A DNA stretch of 64,000 bases from Symbiodinium microadriaticum (Eukaryota > Sar > Dinophyceae > Suessiales > Symbiodiniaceae), in the NCBI GenBank assembly GCA_001939145.1, contig LSRX01000180.1, forward strand, positions 377,021-441,020, written 5' to 3'. The number at the start of each line of letters is the position of its first letter. Position 1 is the first letter of the stretch. The notes under the pieces are model-generated. The model saw only the letters and a program-made list of their open reading frames with translations, was not told the origin of the DNA and searched no databases. Below, piece after piece: positions 32,343 to 44,267 of this stretch. Both the position numbers and the translations under genes were made by a program.

Positions 32343-32450
32343 AGGACACTTATAGCATGGGTTTAGGGTTTAGGAAAATGGTTTTGGGGTTTAGGACACT
32401 TATAGTATGGGTTTAGGGTTTAGGAAAAAGGTCTTGGGGTTTAGGGAGGC
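32343..32450 (+). repeat. 50-bp tandem duplication containing TTTAGGG motifs
   Basis: AGGACACTTATAGCATGGGT starts at 32343 and recurs at 32393 with one change. Each unit carries GGGTTTAGGGTTTAGG and a TTGGGGTTTAGG tail. Confidence 0.85.
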
Positions 32451-32849
32451 CTCTCTGGAGCCCTTTTTTACCTCTCCTCCCCTGCGTGATACCAGTCGGG
32501 ATACACTCTTAGCAGCGCTTGCCCGCAGGTTTTGTTCCGTGCCACTCCGGCTTCGGATGTAATTGCCCAGAGATCCTTCTTAGAATCCTGGGAAAGCAGG
32601 CTGTACAGGCGTCATAGTACGAGGGGCAATTTCACCTCAAGAGTTCCTGCTGCTTGCAAAGCCGCACGATCTAAGATGATGACTTTTATATACTATTGTA
32701 GTCAGTCCCCTTGCACTACCATTAGAAAACCGTATAGTAGTACCCTCAAGCAGCATCATTCCTGGGCCGATGGTCTGCCATGCGACAAGCGCATCTCTTT
32801 GGGGTTGCCGCTCTACGCGTGCTGTGCAATTCGAGCTCGGAATTCTCTG

Positions 32850-35198
32850 CCTCGGCTTCGGCAGCTCTGTATGGTTGGGCAGCACGGGGAAGAATTGACA
32901 AGCTGACGATGTTACTGGATGCTGGGATCTTGAATTACATTGCAATTATTGTGATAAGCCCACCTTCATGTGTAAGAAGGCGTTTTGAGAGCGGCCAAGG
33001 ATCAGCGAGGGGATCCCAACTTTCAGGACTCTGGTGGGCGGACGCCCCTACATGCCGCCAGCAGCAACGGCCAGGACGAGACCGTGGACTGGCTGCTTTC
33101 AAAAGCTGCTCCATGGCCCACTTCTTCAAAGGTTTGCTTTGTAGGGTTTGGGGATACGTCCCCTTCAGCGGCCCCTAGGCCCGGCACGCTCCAAACCTGG
33201 GCCATGACCCGCAAACTTATAGCAACATCCGACCAGGTTTCTCCCGACTCTCTGGACCACCGCCAGCGGCGCCCATTGCATCTGGCCGCGCAGGGAGGGT
33301 ACATCAAAGCTCTGGCCCTGTTTCTTGGATTGTCTCATGGTGAATCGTGTTTAACTGAGCACGGGACAATGTAGGGCCCAGTGACCCTTTGAGGTTCGTT
33401 AAGCACCGAAAAGACGACCCTTCAGACTGCGTAATAAGTATTCTATGCACATTACATCCTTGTGTAGACATGCCATGAGGTAGCTTAGTCAAATAGATCA
33501 ACAACCAGCAACTACACAGTTCATTCAATCAGCTTATACATGTGAGTTTACGGAGCACCTGCACGCGTGTGTGTGTATATATATATATATATGTATATAT
33601 TCACTTCTATGCACAAATGCACACACGCACACACACACGCACGCAACCGCACTCTCTCGGCTTGGCTTTTGTGTGGGTTTCAGGGTAGAAGGTTCAAGAA
33701 GAATTAGGGGTTTGTGGGGCAGGGTTGGGCGCAGGGTTTTGCATTTCTGCTCCTCACCTAGTCAGTGGATGCGGGAAAGGACATGTAGCAGTGCACCTGT
33801 GAGCATAATTAGCGTAGGTTGTGGCACGCCCGTGCCAAGTGCCAAGCGACTGAAGGTGCCCAGTTCTGGCAGCCACCAAAGCAATCCACTCTCAGTTTTT
33901 GCTGTAGATTGTGACGATTGATGTCATATACCCCAAAAACCCTAGTCTAGTTATGAAGGCCATTGTTTTGTATAGAGCCGAAGGCAAAGGATTGCAGCTG
34001 ATTCAACATAAGCTTTTGGATGCAGTGGTTGGGGCTTAGGGCTTAGGATNGTATGTATGTATGTATGTATGTATGTATGTGTGTGTGTGTACACACCATG
34101 CCTTTGGGCTGATTTTGTCCCTTGTTCGTGGCATCGGGAGATCACCTGGTTGTGCTGGGTTTTCAAACTATGTAGTCCTCGTCAAGTCATAAAATCAGGG
34201 GTCCCTGGTTTTTTGGTGGAGTAAGAATCCTGCTGTTTAGGTTCTCTCCGGCTCTACATATACCTATACACGAAGCAGAAGCAGGATAACATAGGGGTCG
34301 GAATGATTGGGAATAAGTTCTGTCCCCTGAAAATTTGAATGTATTTATACAAAAAATACTTTGTTGTCAGCCGTTTGCATACTTTAAGCAGAAAATCAAC
34401 TGAGTCAGTACCCCTTGCTACTCAAGGAATCTCAAACAGTCCTGATCCTGCGGCATAGAAACCCTAAGCTCTCCGGAGATAAGGCTCCTTGAGGCCCGGG
34501 CTGCGGTGAACGGGCCCGATGAGAGGGGCCAAGAGCCGCTCCACTTGGCAGTGCAGGCAGGCATGCCAGAGGCTCAGGGTATGTTACATCCTATAACATA
34601 CATAACACTGTATCAAGACATGGGATATAGTGTTCATTGTTAAGTTGTGTGGTATGACATTGGATTTTCTTGTTTGGCGTGATGACAGATTGGATCAGAT
34701 TGAATTCTTTCTATTTGCTATAGTATACGATGTTATATTCCACAGTATTCTGGATATTGCACTGTATTGTATTATATTGTACTGCATTGTATTATGCTAT
34801 TTTATGTTAGATTCTACTATACTATACACTACATAACATTATATCATACCACATTATCTCACATGTTAGTTTCAGAATTTCATACTTAACTTTTTATCTT
34901 GGATGATATGATCTGATGTTTGTTAAATCATCTTATACTTTATTGTAGTAGAATATACTATATGATGTCATATTCTGTGCTGTTGTTTGTTACTTGTATT
35001 ACGGCATTTTGCATTGTTTAATTTCCAACACATTTTATTGCATTTCGGGTTGTAATTTCTGTATCTTGAAACTTATTTGCCATCATATGTCATATTCTAC
35101 ACATCCTATTGCTTTCATAACTTTTTGCCATGTTTCATCATCTTCACCAGTGCAATATAAACAGACGAATTAATAGATACAGGAGAGGAATGAGTACA

Positions 35199-35235
<37 letters not shown>

Positions 35236-35969
35236 GTGCATAGAGAAATGCATAATGTTGCGATTTCTGTTATTTTTATTGAACATGGTTCTATATTGTA
35301 TGGCATTAAATTGAGTTGGAGAGTGTTGAATTCCTATTTTTAAAGTTTTGCTATACTTCGGATCATCATCTCTAGTATACCATGGTGTGTTCTATTGGTT
35401 CCTAACCTATTCTTTCATTTATTAGTACATTATAGTCTATTCTATGCAATTCTAGTTTATTCTGCGTTCCTGTGTATCATATAATACACTATAGGTTTGA
35501 CGCATTTTGACAGGCGGATTTTGGATGCCTGTGCTGTTGTGCCAGTCTTGAGCTGTAGCAGAAGCCGGCGGTTGTAAGCATTTTCCCATCAGAGGCGGCC
35601 TACATGTTGCTGATGTCGGGAGCAGACTCCGAGAAAGCCGACTCCTCGGGTATGACTGCACTGCATTGGGCGGCCTTTGCCGGGCACCTGTCCTGCACAG
35701 AATTGCTGCTGACTTCGGGTGCCAACGTGCATGTCCGAGATGCAGACGGGGAAACACCCTTGCACTGGGCATCCCGAGGACATCCTCAGGTGTCCTATGC
35801 CCTGCTGGCCTTCGGTGCCGATGCGCACGCCAGGGACACAGATGGAAGGAAGCCAGCTGACTGGGCGCGAAGCCAGGGTGATTCTGCACTCGAGGCAGTG
35901 TTGCGAGCAGGCGTGCCGGAGGAGATGGGAGCACAGCGTGCCTGGATACTAGATGTCCGACCAACTTGA
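32850..35969 (+). CDS. Ankyrin-repeat protein, multi-exon
   Basis: Ankyrin repeats are protein-binding helix-loop-helix units. Exons in one order and strand: about 32850-32925 (AALYGWAARGRIDKLTMLLD), about 32992-33131 (RGDPNFQDSGGRTPLHAASS), about 33235-33335 (RRPLHLAAQGGYIKALALFL), about 34470-34578 (LLEARAAVNGPDERGQEPLH) and 35593-35969 (GMTALHWAAFAGHLSCTELL, then DADGETPLHWASRGHPQVSY). TPLH, RPLH and TALH with following AA..G match the repeat consensus. The last intron, 34579-35592, is GT-AG and its removal gives CAG-GAG and an unbroken repeat (MPEAQEAAYMLLMSGAD). The stop is TGA at 35967. At least five or six repeats are visible; the 5' end is not found and more exons probably lie upstream. 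Borders of exons 1-3 are approximate. A bystander domain cannot be excluded. Confidence 0.88.
33336..34469 (+). other. Ankyrin gene intron with microsatellites and a single N
   Basis: TA runs lie at about 33577-33600, CA runs at 33618-33642, and the N at 34050 is directly followed by (GTAT)n and (GT)n. Intron borders are approximate. Confidence 0.55.
34579..35592 (+). other. Ankyrin gene 1014-nt GT-AG intron, AT-rich
   Basis: It starts GTATGTTA and ends CCCATCAG. The interior is unusually AT-rich (TATTCTAT-type words) with (TA)n at about 35195-35240. Phase 1 splicing restores the ankyrin frame exactly. Confidence 0.8.
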
Positions 35970-36228
35970 AATGCCATCGATTGAGCACTTATGGAGCAGG
36001 GACCATGCACACCCAGGACGACGCAGTTCCGCAAAGAAGAGCAGCCGTATCGCTCTATCGCTCTCGTCCAGGCATTTCGTAGACCGGCGAGACCTGAAAA
36101 GGTCCAACACCTCGAGCTGTTGAATCGGAAAAAAGGAGCTGGGAACGGGAACCATGCCTTGATCCTCAACTGATTGGCTGATGTGACTCTTTCGAGAGCA
36201 AATGCAGATGCATGTCCTGGTGTAGGCG
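35970..36228. other. 3' flank of the ankyrin gene
   Basis: Nothing recognised. Confidence 0.35.
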
Positions 36229-36286
36229 AAGCAGCCTGTCTTCAAGGTCGGCGATCGTGTGTGGTACTGGACACTCGTCAAGCCTG
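36229..36286 (+). CDS. Candidate short exon with KVGDRVWYW motif
   Basis: TAG immediately precedes the segment as a 3' splice site and GTGAGT follows it as a consensus 5' splice site. It encodes AKQPVFKVGDRVWYWTLVKP, which looks like the first strands of a small SH3-like/Tudor-like barrel. A similar pattern (FKVGDxV) occurs in the C-terminal part of retroelement integrases, but no other retroelement motif was found nearby. Confidence 0.35.
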
Positions 36287-36515
36287 GTGAGTTCTGTCTG
36301 TTGGAATTACACGACAGCTTGCTTATATCGTATTCCTGCAACGGCCGAATTTGCCTTCCAAGGAGCAGCCATCAGCGGATGCTCAGCTGCATTGATGATC
36401 AGCGTGCTTTCAGCGTTTGCAGGTTCAGGTCACCCTATGCATGCATGCACCCATGTTTATCTACACACAAGTACGCGAACATATTTAGAGTCTCTCGCTA
36501 GCTGACTGTATTCGA

Positions 36516-37040
36516 AGCACATATATAGATATAGATATAGATATAGATATAGATATAGATATGTACATATGCGTAGTCATGTCTATGTAGACGTGTGTAT
36601 ACATTCGCACGCACCTACACATACACGCATACCGGAATACAACATACAGAGAGGTGCGTGTGTATATATATATATATATATGTCTGTGTGTGTGTATATA
36701 CACATGTACACACATTGTTTACCCAGATCTGCAATATGATGCCACAGGGTTTATGCGTTCAGAAAACAATATATATATATATATATATATATGTATGCAT
36801 ATATGTACACGCACATATGCATGCATACACATTGATGTGCATACACACATATACGTGTTATAAACATATATGCACATACATGTGTACATACGGATACACA
36901 CACATACATGCAGACACACACACACATATGCATATATATGTATATATATATATAGATATAAATATAGATATATAGATATAGATATGTACATACATACATA
37001 CATACATACATACATACATACATACATACATACATGTTTT
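36516..37040. repeat. Dense microsatellite field
   Basis: (GATATA)n at 36518-36560, TA runs at 36664-36682 and 36768-36792, CA-rich units at 36800-36930, GATATA again at 36950-36985 and (CATA)n at 36987-37035. Confidence 0.92.
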
Positions 37041-38893
37041 GTATTCGTTTATGTAGATGCATTACATTCTGCTCCATTCTGCTTGCATATATGCGCACAT
37101 AGGGAATACACACCAACAGATAAACCTATATGTATATATAATATACATACATACAGAATACATTTACATGCATGCACACACACACACACATGCTGCAGCG
37201 CCGACCTTGAATGGGCACGCAGGGCTCGGGCTGCAATCTCACTGCAACAGCATCCATCCTGATGCTCGGGTTGGAGATGTTTGAGTTCAGGGTTTAGGCT
37301 TCCCAGATAGACGAAGCGGAGCAAAGGGGAGCACGGATGACTGCATGGGCGCAAGCGGGGGTCGGTTGCCGCGGAGGACCTGGCTCAACACCCGCATCAA
37401 GAAAGTGAATCGGCGGAAAGATGGTGCCTTGGCCATCATCCATCGCAGATCAGCCTCATGCACCTGTGGTTGCTGGTCTAGAGCGCAGATGCAAGGTTTG
37501 GAGTACCGGAAGCATGACAATAATGTCAGGTTCAGCTAGAGCATATCTGAGAAAGATGACAATGGAATAGCATCAATCACAGCACGGAAGCTGCTAGTAT
37601 CAACTAGCCGACCCAGGCGCAATCGTGTCCTATGACTGCTCTGGTAAGCCCAAGGCGCTCCAAGTGGGCCAAGGGGCGCTAGGAGGCTTTAGGATGATTG
37701 CTGTGTTTGTCGTGTTGGTTGGGACTGTCCGGTCTTGCCTGCCTGCGCCAAAGGTCGTCGTGAGCAGACCGGACTAGGGCTGAAGGGGTGTGTATATATA
37801 TATATATACCCGGGTTGCTGCACCCACTTTGCCAACATGCCGGCACAGGCAGACCCGAGAAAGCTGAGACCGAGACCTTCCAAGAGCGCCAAAGCCAAAG
37901 TCGCAGCCAACGCTGCGGCAACTCGGCTCCTCCCCGGTAGTCGAGGGGCTCTCGGGCTTAAGGTAGACAGTTGGAGGTTTAGGGTTTTTCGGGCCCAGGC
38001 TCCGCAGGTGGAGGGGTGTAGTTTCGAGCAGCAAGTAGGGTTGAAGAGTTGAGGGGATCGAGCTGCTCTGCATCACAGGGCGTAGGCAGAGGCCCCCGAG
38101 CGGAAGCAGCCGTTTCACTTGCATTTAGGGGTCCTATAGGGGGTCTGGGAGTCTGGGAGTAGCCATGGCTACTGAGGTGACTGAGGCTAATGCCGCACCG
38201 CCCCCTGCAGCCGCCGGACAGGGCGATGCAAGCGCCGCTGCGCCAGAGGTTCAAGGGGGTTGGGTGTTTGGAGATTAGCGCTGAGGGCCAGGTAAGTTTG
38301 AGTTTGGGTCGGCGCTGCAGCATGGTGTCCAAACGCAGAGCAGGCAAGCTAGTACAGTATCATCAGCAGCTGCCGCACCAGTGCTGCCACAGCTTTAGGC
38401 ACTGAGGTCAGCATGATGTTGCGAGGTGCAAGCAAGCGGAACTCGCTGGAGCAGACAACAAACAAGCAGCGCGGGGTTCAACCAAAGCGTGCACCCCGCA
38501 TCCCTACTTCGGAATTCTGGATTCTAAACCCCTAGACCTCTGAACAGCCTGCCTGTGTGTGAATGTGTGAGTCGAAACCCCTGTGCATGACCAGGCACAG
38601 GCGCTTGCAAAACCCGCCGCGACGGAGAAGAGGTTCCATACTGGCCAGAAAGCTTGATGCTCAGTCAAACAAGACCAAGGATGGCGCACAAATGTTGAGG
38701 AGCGACTCTTCTTTAGAGCTTATAGGCTTTTATGTTTACGGGGTTTTTCGGGGTTCAGGCTTTGAGGGTGTGGCTCTTTGTTCGGGGTTTCGTTGGGAAT
38801 CGCTATTTTGTTTGCTAATCTAGGACTAGTTCCGCTCCCACACGAAGAAAATCGAAGAAATTCCGGAGTCCCGCTACAGGAGCTAGTAGAGCA
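37041..38893. other. Non-coding, nothing firmly recognised
   Basis: A (CA)n tract lies at about 37172-37190 and a TA run at 37792-37808. Telomere-like words lie at about 37975-37990. Several plus and minus frames overlap with no family resemblance. Confidence 0.4.
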
Positions 38894-39490
38894 GTGAGAG
38901 CTGCGTTTAGGTGCTGTTCCCTTTCCGTTTACGGTCCAGCTGTGATTCCCCTGTCATCCCGTCCAGCTCCCAAGGTTTATTACCTCAGTGGTCAGCTGCA
39001 AAAGTACGTGGTGACCGAAGTTCTCCGTGTCCTCCGGAGCGAAAGCGGAGCTGCTTGGTGCGATCAGAAAAGGACATTTGGAACTACCACAGATTTACCG
39101 GGTATTGAGGCTATTTTGAAGGTTTTAGCAGAGTCCTGGAATGTCGGGGTTGCCAATGTGAAGAAAGCCAGTGCTTTCGGGCCTGGACTCCATGCCGATT
39201 TCAGGGATGACGGCTCTGCACGTTGGCTTTTGGGGGCTTTGAGATGGCCGCAGAGGAGGCCTCTTCAAGAACCCTTTGTGTGTGCGATGAATATCACGGG
39301 GCGTGATGCAGGATGTTTAGCAGAAGCGCTGCTTCATCGGGATAGTCGGACACTTCTCAGCCGCCCGAAGCATCCCGGCAGCCATGTTCCGCGACCCCGA
39401 ATCGCGCTCAACGCCTTCATCCCTGAGTCACTTGAGTCCCCAGACTTCCCGTGGTGGCTGGCAGGGCTTGGGCGTGGGGGGACGGGGTAG
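38894..39490 (+). CDS. Hypothetical open frame, 198 codons
   Basis: The frame has a mixed residue composition (KVYYLSGQLQKYVVTEVLRV and VLAESWNVGVANVKKASAFG). It ends near a TAG at 39488 and overlaps another plus frame (39384-40028) that is also open. No domain was recognised, and chance cannot be excluded. Confidence 0.25.
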   Translation: MRAAFRCCSLSVYGPAVIPLSSRPAPKVYYLSGQLQKYVVTEVLRVLRSESGAAWCDQKRTFGTTTDLPGIEAILKVLAESWNVGVANVKKASAFGPGLHADFRDDGSARWLLGALRWPQRRPLQEPFVCAMNITGRDAGCLAEALLHRDSRTLLSRPKHPGSHVPRPRIALNAFIPESLESPDFPWWLAGLGRGGTG

Positions 39491-40907
39491 CTCTGCGCCG
39501 CACCTGGCAGCGCAGCATCATGGAACCTTCTTGCATGATTCCCCTTTCTCTCCAGAGGGTGTGGTGTCTCACCAGCGACTGCTGCTCAGAAGCGCTTCTA
39601 CGACCTCTCCGTCAAGAAGAAAGTTCCGGAGTCGAGGCGAGGGCGGTGTCGAGCCTAGGACGAAGTTTGATTCTGTGACGACTGGGAATCTTGCACCACT
39701 GCAGCGGCATTCGTGCTGTCACCATCACCGTCGGCGTTGTTGCTATTGCTACACCACTTGTTACTCGTCTCCTCTTGGTCCTTGCGATGACTTCTGTCTT
39801 CCTCCTCGCTTATTGATGCATCGCCATGAGTGTCGATACCACTCCTTTTGTTCTGCGTCACTGTGCTACAGGAATGCGAGAACAGGGCTCTGGGACGGCA
39901 ATCCTTTGCACATCATCTTGGCCCTTGTTCTGATTGGCCTTGTTACTTTAAAATCCGAACTGCGTAGCCCAGGCCGTGAACTGATGTGTGGCAGCTATAC
40001 CAGGGGCAGCCCTTCGGTACCGAAATAGCGCGCCATGACATTGATACTGTTTTGATACTGCTAATGTTGCTAGGACGTTGCTTCGTCATTTATTCTCACC
40101 CCTATCGATTGTCATAGCTGCCTTCGAGATTGAGTGTCGTTGTCTGATTTGTCGACTGTCAATTCCTGCTCTCTGTAGCGCTTCTTTCTGCTGCACTCCT
40201 TGATGCACACGTTGTGCTTCGAATGGGTCCCCGAACTGCCGTGCTTGTCGCACCCCCCGGAAGGGGCCCCGACTCCTAAATCTACAACCCTGAACCCAAG
40301 AGCCTCAAAACCCTCAAATCCCAAAACTGCCCCAACCCCAAAATCCTAGAAAGCTGGTACCCATGAGAGGATCCGGCCGATCAAAACCAAGGACTCTGCC
40401 GGGGAAGCAGTTCTTTGTATGCTTGCGTAGACAGATGCGCATGCTTGTGAATGTATAGACATGTAAATAAAGTTTATAGATCGGTAGTGGAAATCAGAGA
40501 GTACATGTAAATACATACATACATATAAATATTAATATTTATATTTATATTTATATTTATGTGTATGTTTATGTTTATGTATGTATGTATATTTACATAT
40601 ATATATATATGGGTACCTCCCTGGTCCCTCCCCGCGCTACCTAGGTTGTCTCCCGTTCAAGTCAGCCGCCTTGTTATTGTTCCTAATGTGAGCTAAACTC
40701 AGACTAAAAATGTCGAAATTAAGGGGGCCTGAAAAAAAGGACGTGCTAGCAACATCGACTAGTACCCAACGGAACATAGAACCTACAGCGCAATGCGCAG
40801 CCACGCCATGTTTGTATTATGTTTGAATTGGAGCACGAACCGACCACTCGCAACAGGTTAGAAACAAGCAAATGTTCTACTTGATTAACAATATTTCATA
40901 AAGCAGG
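39491..40907. other. Non-coding, microsatellite at 40500-40612
   Basis: A 214-codon plus frame (39384-40028) is Cys/His/Arg-rich in the middle and unsupported. ATTTAT, GTTTAT and TA units make a microsatellite at 40500-40612. CCCTAAA-like words occur near 40277-40330. Confidence 0.45.
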
Positions 40908-41681
40908 TTGAGGGAGGCTTATCCGCGAGAGCTGCATGCACAGGCTGCACAGATCGCTGCAAGCCAATTGCAGAATCCGCTCGTGACACCCTGCCATCAA
41001 TGGCGCATACACATACTGTCTTCATTCTCCAAAGATCCTAGTCCTAGAAATCCCAAGCCGAGTGGAGGAGGGGCGGACTGCACAAGTAATGATATACGCC
41101 CGCCGTTGCTATACCGGCACCGAAAGGCACCTGCGCAGAAGGCGGAGAAGCCGCCGAAATCAGGCACCCCATTACGCCTTGAAGGTCCATTCCGAGGTGT
41201 GTGTTGCTGGTGCCTCTATCATAATATGGCTCCGGGTGTTTGCTGGGGTATGAATGGGGTTGAAAGTGTCTCCGCTTGCAAGCTGCAACACATTTTCGAG
41301 GTCCTGCTGCCCTCTCAATGCATCACCACTGGTAGCCTTGTTGCAAATTCTGTGTGCCCTCAGATTAGATCCCCAAGCCCGAAACCCGGACGAACTCTCA
41401 TGTCCCTTCGCCCTCATGACAGCGAAAGCTCTAAGCCGAGTCCTGAGCATCCTGCAGATGAGCCCCTTCTCTTCAAGAACGACCTGAAGCGCCAGGCACG
41501 GACACCAGCGCACTTGTCGCGCTCACGACATGTAAGATGCGAACCGTATCAAGGAGTGTCGAGACTGGGGCATACAGCAGCGAATACAGAGGACTATGTT
41601 TCAGCCATGACTTCGGGCCCACGAGATTCTGGCGTAGAGCTATTTTGTAATTCGTCGCCAGTGTGTGCTTTGAGCATCTAA
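40908..41681 (+). CDS. Hypothetical open frame, 257 codons
   Basis: This is a long uninterrupted plus frame beginning with a TTG-type codon, so the true start is unknown. The sequence includes SQLQNPLVTPCHQWRIHILS and ends SGVELFCNSSPVCALSI. No domain was recognised. Its length is greater than most chance frames in the window, but the opposite strand also has a 113-codon frame inside it. Confidence 0.25.
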   Translation: MREAYPRELHAQAAQIAASQLQNPLVTPCHQWRIHILSSFSKDPSPRNPKPSGGGADCTSNDIRPPLLYRHRKAPAQKAEKPPKSGTPLRLEGPFRGVCCWCLYHNMAPGVCWGMNGVESVSACKLQHIFEVLLPSQCITTGSLVANSVCPQIRSPSPKPGRTLMSLRPHDSESSKPSPEHPADEPLLFKNDLKRQARTPAHLSRSRHVRCEPYQGVSRLGHTAANTEDYVSAMTSGPRDSGVELFCNSSPVCALSI

Positions 41682-43237
41682 GGCTGCAGGCTCAGAGGTG
41701 GGTTTCAGGGCCCTTCAGCCTCGAAGGTTTTAACAAGCTGAGAGCAGAGTGGGAGCTGGACGAGGAGTTGTACTCTACATGGTGGTTTAGGTGCTAGTGG
41801 TAGCTTAGTCGTCCACGGTAGCAGCTTTTGCAGTGCACACAGCAGCAGCAGCGGCAGGAAGACTAACGCAAACAGTGCAACCGACAAGAATGTGGATCGC
41901 CGTCTTGCTGCGTGCCCATTCTTGTAATTCGGGTCTTACAGACGTCTTGAAATCCCCACTGCTTTTTGCCCCACTGCCGCTCTTACCTTCCACGCCCCTC
42001 CCAGGGCTCCAGATGAATTTGAGGCCTGAAAGCCTCGACCCCAAACCTTAAGTTATTATTTTTAGTATCATTATTGCTACCAGTAGCATTAGTATTGTTA
42101 CTATAATAATCATAATAATAAATATTATTAGTACTTTACTCACTACTGTTATGACCCCTGAACAATCTCATGTGCATGCCCTTCCCTCGAGACTGTGGCA
42201 GTCTACTTTCGGATGCTGCCTCCGAGCAGGCTCCAAACCCATCCAGTCCATCGAAGAGGCCACGGAGTGGATTAGCAGTATGCCTGGGTTTTGCCAGAAT
42301 AACAGCCCAAGGGTTGTTTTGTAAACGATATGAGTGCTATATTGGGTCTATCGGACTTCTAGCTGCAAGCTCTAGCGGTTGCGGAGGGACGCTTGCACGA
42401 GGGCTTGCTCAGGTCCCATGTCTGAGAGTGCCCTCAGCACGGGTATCATCGCAAGTCTGACAGCAGCCTGTGTCGCAGTATCAACACTGGAGGAGAGTTT
42501 GCTAAGCCTTGCAGAATCTTCTGGCCGCTGCTTGCTTTTTTCGTACTTCTTTCAACCATCCCCCATCAAGTGCCTTCATTCACATCTGGTTGTTGATGCG
42601 GTGTTCTGACCTTCCATACAGTTGCCAACCAACCACTGACCAACCCTACCCAGCTACCTCCTACTTACCGACCTGCCTGCCTACCAATGACAGCTAGCCA
42701 GGTAGCCAGGCACACATACCAGACGACAGTGAAGTGTTCCTTCACGTGTCAGTCTGTCTGAGTCCTTTATGCGTGTACACTCTACCGATAGATCAGCAGG
42801 TAGATGGGCACACATTCAGCGAGGTAGCCCACACATGCAGGCAAGGAAGACGCAGACATAGGCCTTTCGCACGGAGTGGCTTCTTCTACTTGACACCACA
42901 CTCTTTTTGCATGAGCAACATAGACAGTGTCCATCCAGGCAAAGTGCAAGCAGTAAGTATGGCCTGTCTATGTGCTGATGTGAGTGCGCGTTTAGCCCTT
43001 CTCGTTTTCTTGCTTGGCCACGACCTCCTGTGCTTCGATTCGGAGGCAACGCACAGGGGAGGCTACGGAGGCACCACCTCCCCCTCCAGAGCCGGATGGC
43101 GTGGGTGCCGCCGCAGAGGTTCGAGGGCTGTGCGGTTTCGGGTGAGTATAAGAGCCCGTAGAGGAGCCGGTAGTTAGAATCAGGCTGGGGGCTATTTGCA
43201 ACATCCTATAGCTATCTAGCAAGGGGATTTTCTTCTC
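41682..43237. other. Non-coding, nothing recognised
   Basis: An ATTATT-rich patch lies at 42050-42140 and CTACC/CCAACC-rich sequence at about 42620-42720. Short frames only. Confidence 0.4.
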
Positions 43238-43615
43238 ATGACCAGTACATATTTAGACCTCCATACCAGAGCCTCACTCAGATTCGAGGGCATTGGCGGA
43301 AGGTGGAACACGCAAGATGTCATGCGCTTCCTTTACTTCCTTACTTGTTCGGACGAGTGGGCCAAGCGCGGTCGGCTTGAAACTGTCAGAACCAAGGGCA
43401 AAAGCTTTAGCTTCAGTGTCAGGCGTTGGGAGTTAGCTTTTCGGGACGTGAGTGCAGGACTAAGGAAAGGAGGCCCCATTCTCAGCCGGCAGTCCTTGCC
43501 CTTGCTGAATCCGTACCACCACACTCAAGCCGACTTAGACGTGAAACCCTATCGCGAGACTAACCGAAACCCCGCAACCCCAAGCTGGATCTATGTTTGC
43601 AACTGGAAACCCTAA
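43238..43615 (+). CDS. Hypothetical exon candidate
   Basis: Codons of the central part look protein-like (FEGIGGRWNTQDVMRFLYFL and RLETVRTKGKSFSFSVRRWE). The frame ends by running into CCCTAAA repeats, where an exon border is likely. No family was recognised. Confidence 0.28.
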   Translation: MTSTYLDLHTRASLRFEGIGGRWNTQDVMRFLYFLTCSDEWAKRGRLETVRTKGKSFSFSVRRWELAFRDVSAGLRKGGPILSRQSLPLLNPYHHTQADLDVKPYRETNRNPATPSWIYVCNWKP

Positions 43616-43680
43616 ACCCTAAGTTGGTCTTAAACCCTAAACCCTAAACCCAAAGCGAGTGTGTCTGAGTCGAAACCCTA
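43606..43680 (-). repeat. Telomere-like CCCTAAA cluster
   Basis: At least four CCCTAAA units in two groups, directly at the end of the open frame before it. Confidence 0.8.
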
Positions 43681-43810
43681 AGTTTGTTTGAGGCTCCTCC
43701 TGGTCCGCCAGGGCCCCCGAGCCCTGACAAGGGCGCCGCTTGAAATTCGCCCTTGGCGTGCTTAGCCCCCCAGTTTGGTACGCAGAGACAGGGCCGAAGA
43801 AAGCCATCTA

Positions 43811-43920
43811 ATATAGGGGCCTCAATGATTTCTTGCCCATACTATTTGGGGTTCCTTTTTATTAGTTATCGTAGAATATACGTACCCCAAATCCCCATTC
43901 TGAATTTGAAGGCCCTATTT
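43811..43920. mobile_element. Imperfect inverted-repeat element, family G
   Basis: ATATAGGGGCCTCAA at the left pairs with TTGAAGGCCCTATTT at the right with few mismatches, and an inner pair ATTTGGGG / CCCCAAAT is visible. The interior resembles 18634-18735 and, more weakly, 44862-44935. Confidence 0.5.
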
Positions 43921-44009
43921 TACACCGTGCTTCGGTTGCTGGGTATGTTATTGCTGGCGGGCTGCAGTGGCAAAGGGTAGAAGACCTTCCAGTTGGAGGT
44001 ATCTGGGCT

Positions 44010-44267
44010 TTGTTCCAGCAAGCACTAGGTCCCACAGGCCCTGTAAAGCCAGACCCCTGCTTACTGGGGGAGGCAAAACTAAGGCAACGATGGCACAATG
44101 AACCTTTCGTAGTGACGCAGTGCTTGCGCAGAGCCGGAAAAGGGCGCAGACCTTGCTGGTGGCGGTATCGAGTTCTACATCCGATTTTGGAATATCGCAT
44201 GCCAGCTAGTGTGCAGGCGCATCAAGAGCTCAGCTCAGTTATTTACAAGAGTTTACAAGCATTGTGA
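44010..44267 (+). CDS. Hypothetical exon candidate
   Basis: The 85-codon frame reads LLGEAKLRQRWHNEPFVVTQ and later HPILEYRMPASVQAHQELSS, which look like ordinary soluble protein. A minus frame overlaps. No family was recognised. Confidence 0.25.
   Translation: MFQQALGPTGPVKPDPCLLGEAKLRQRWHNEPFVVTQCLRRAGKGRRPCWWRYRVLHPILEYRMPASVQAHQELSSVIYKSLQAL

Noticed and set aside
35452..35988. 178-codon minus-strand frame
   Set aside because: Shadow of the last ankyrin exon.
36229..36286. Retroelement integrase
   Set aside because: Only a KVGDRV-like word was seen. No reverse transcriptase, protease, zinc knuckle or long terminal repeat was found nearby.
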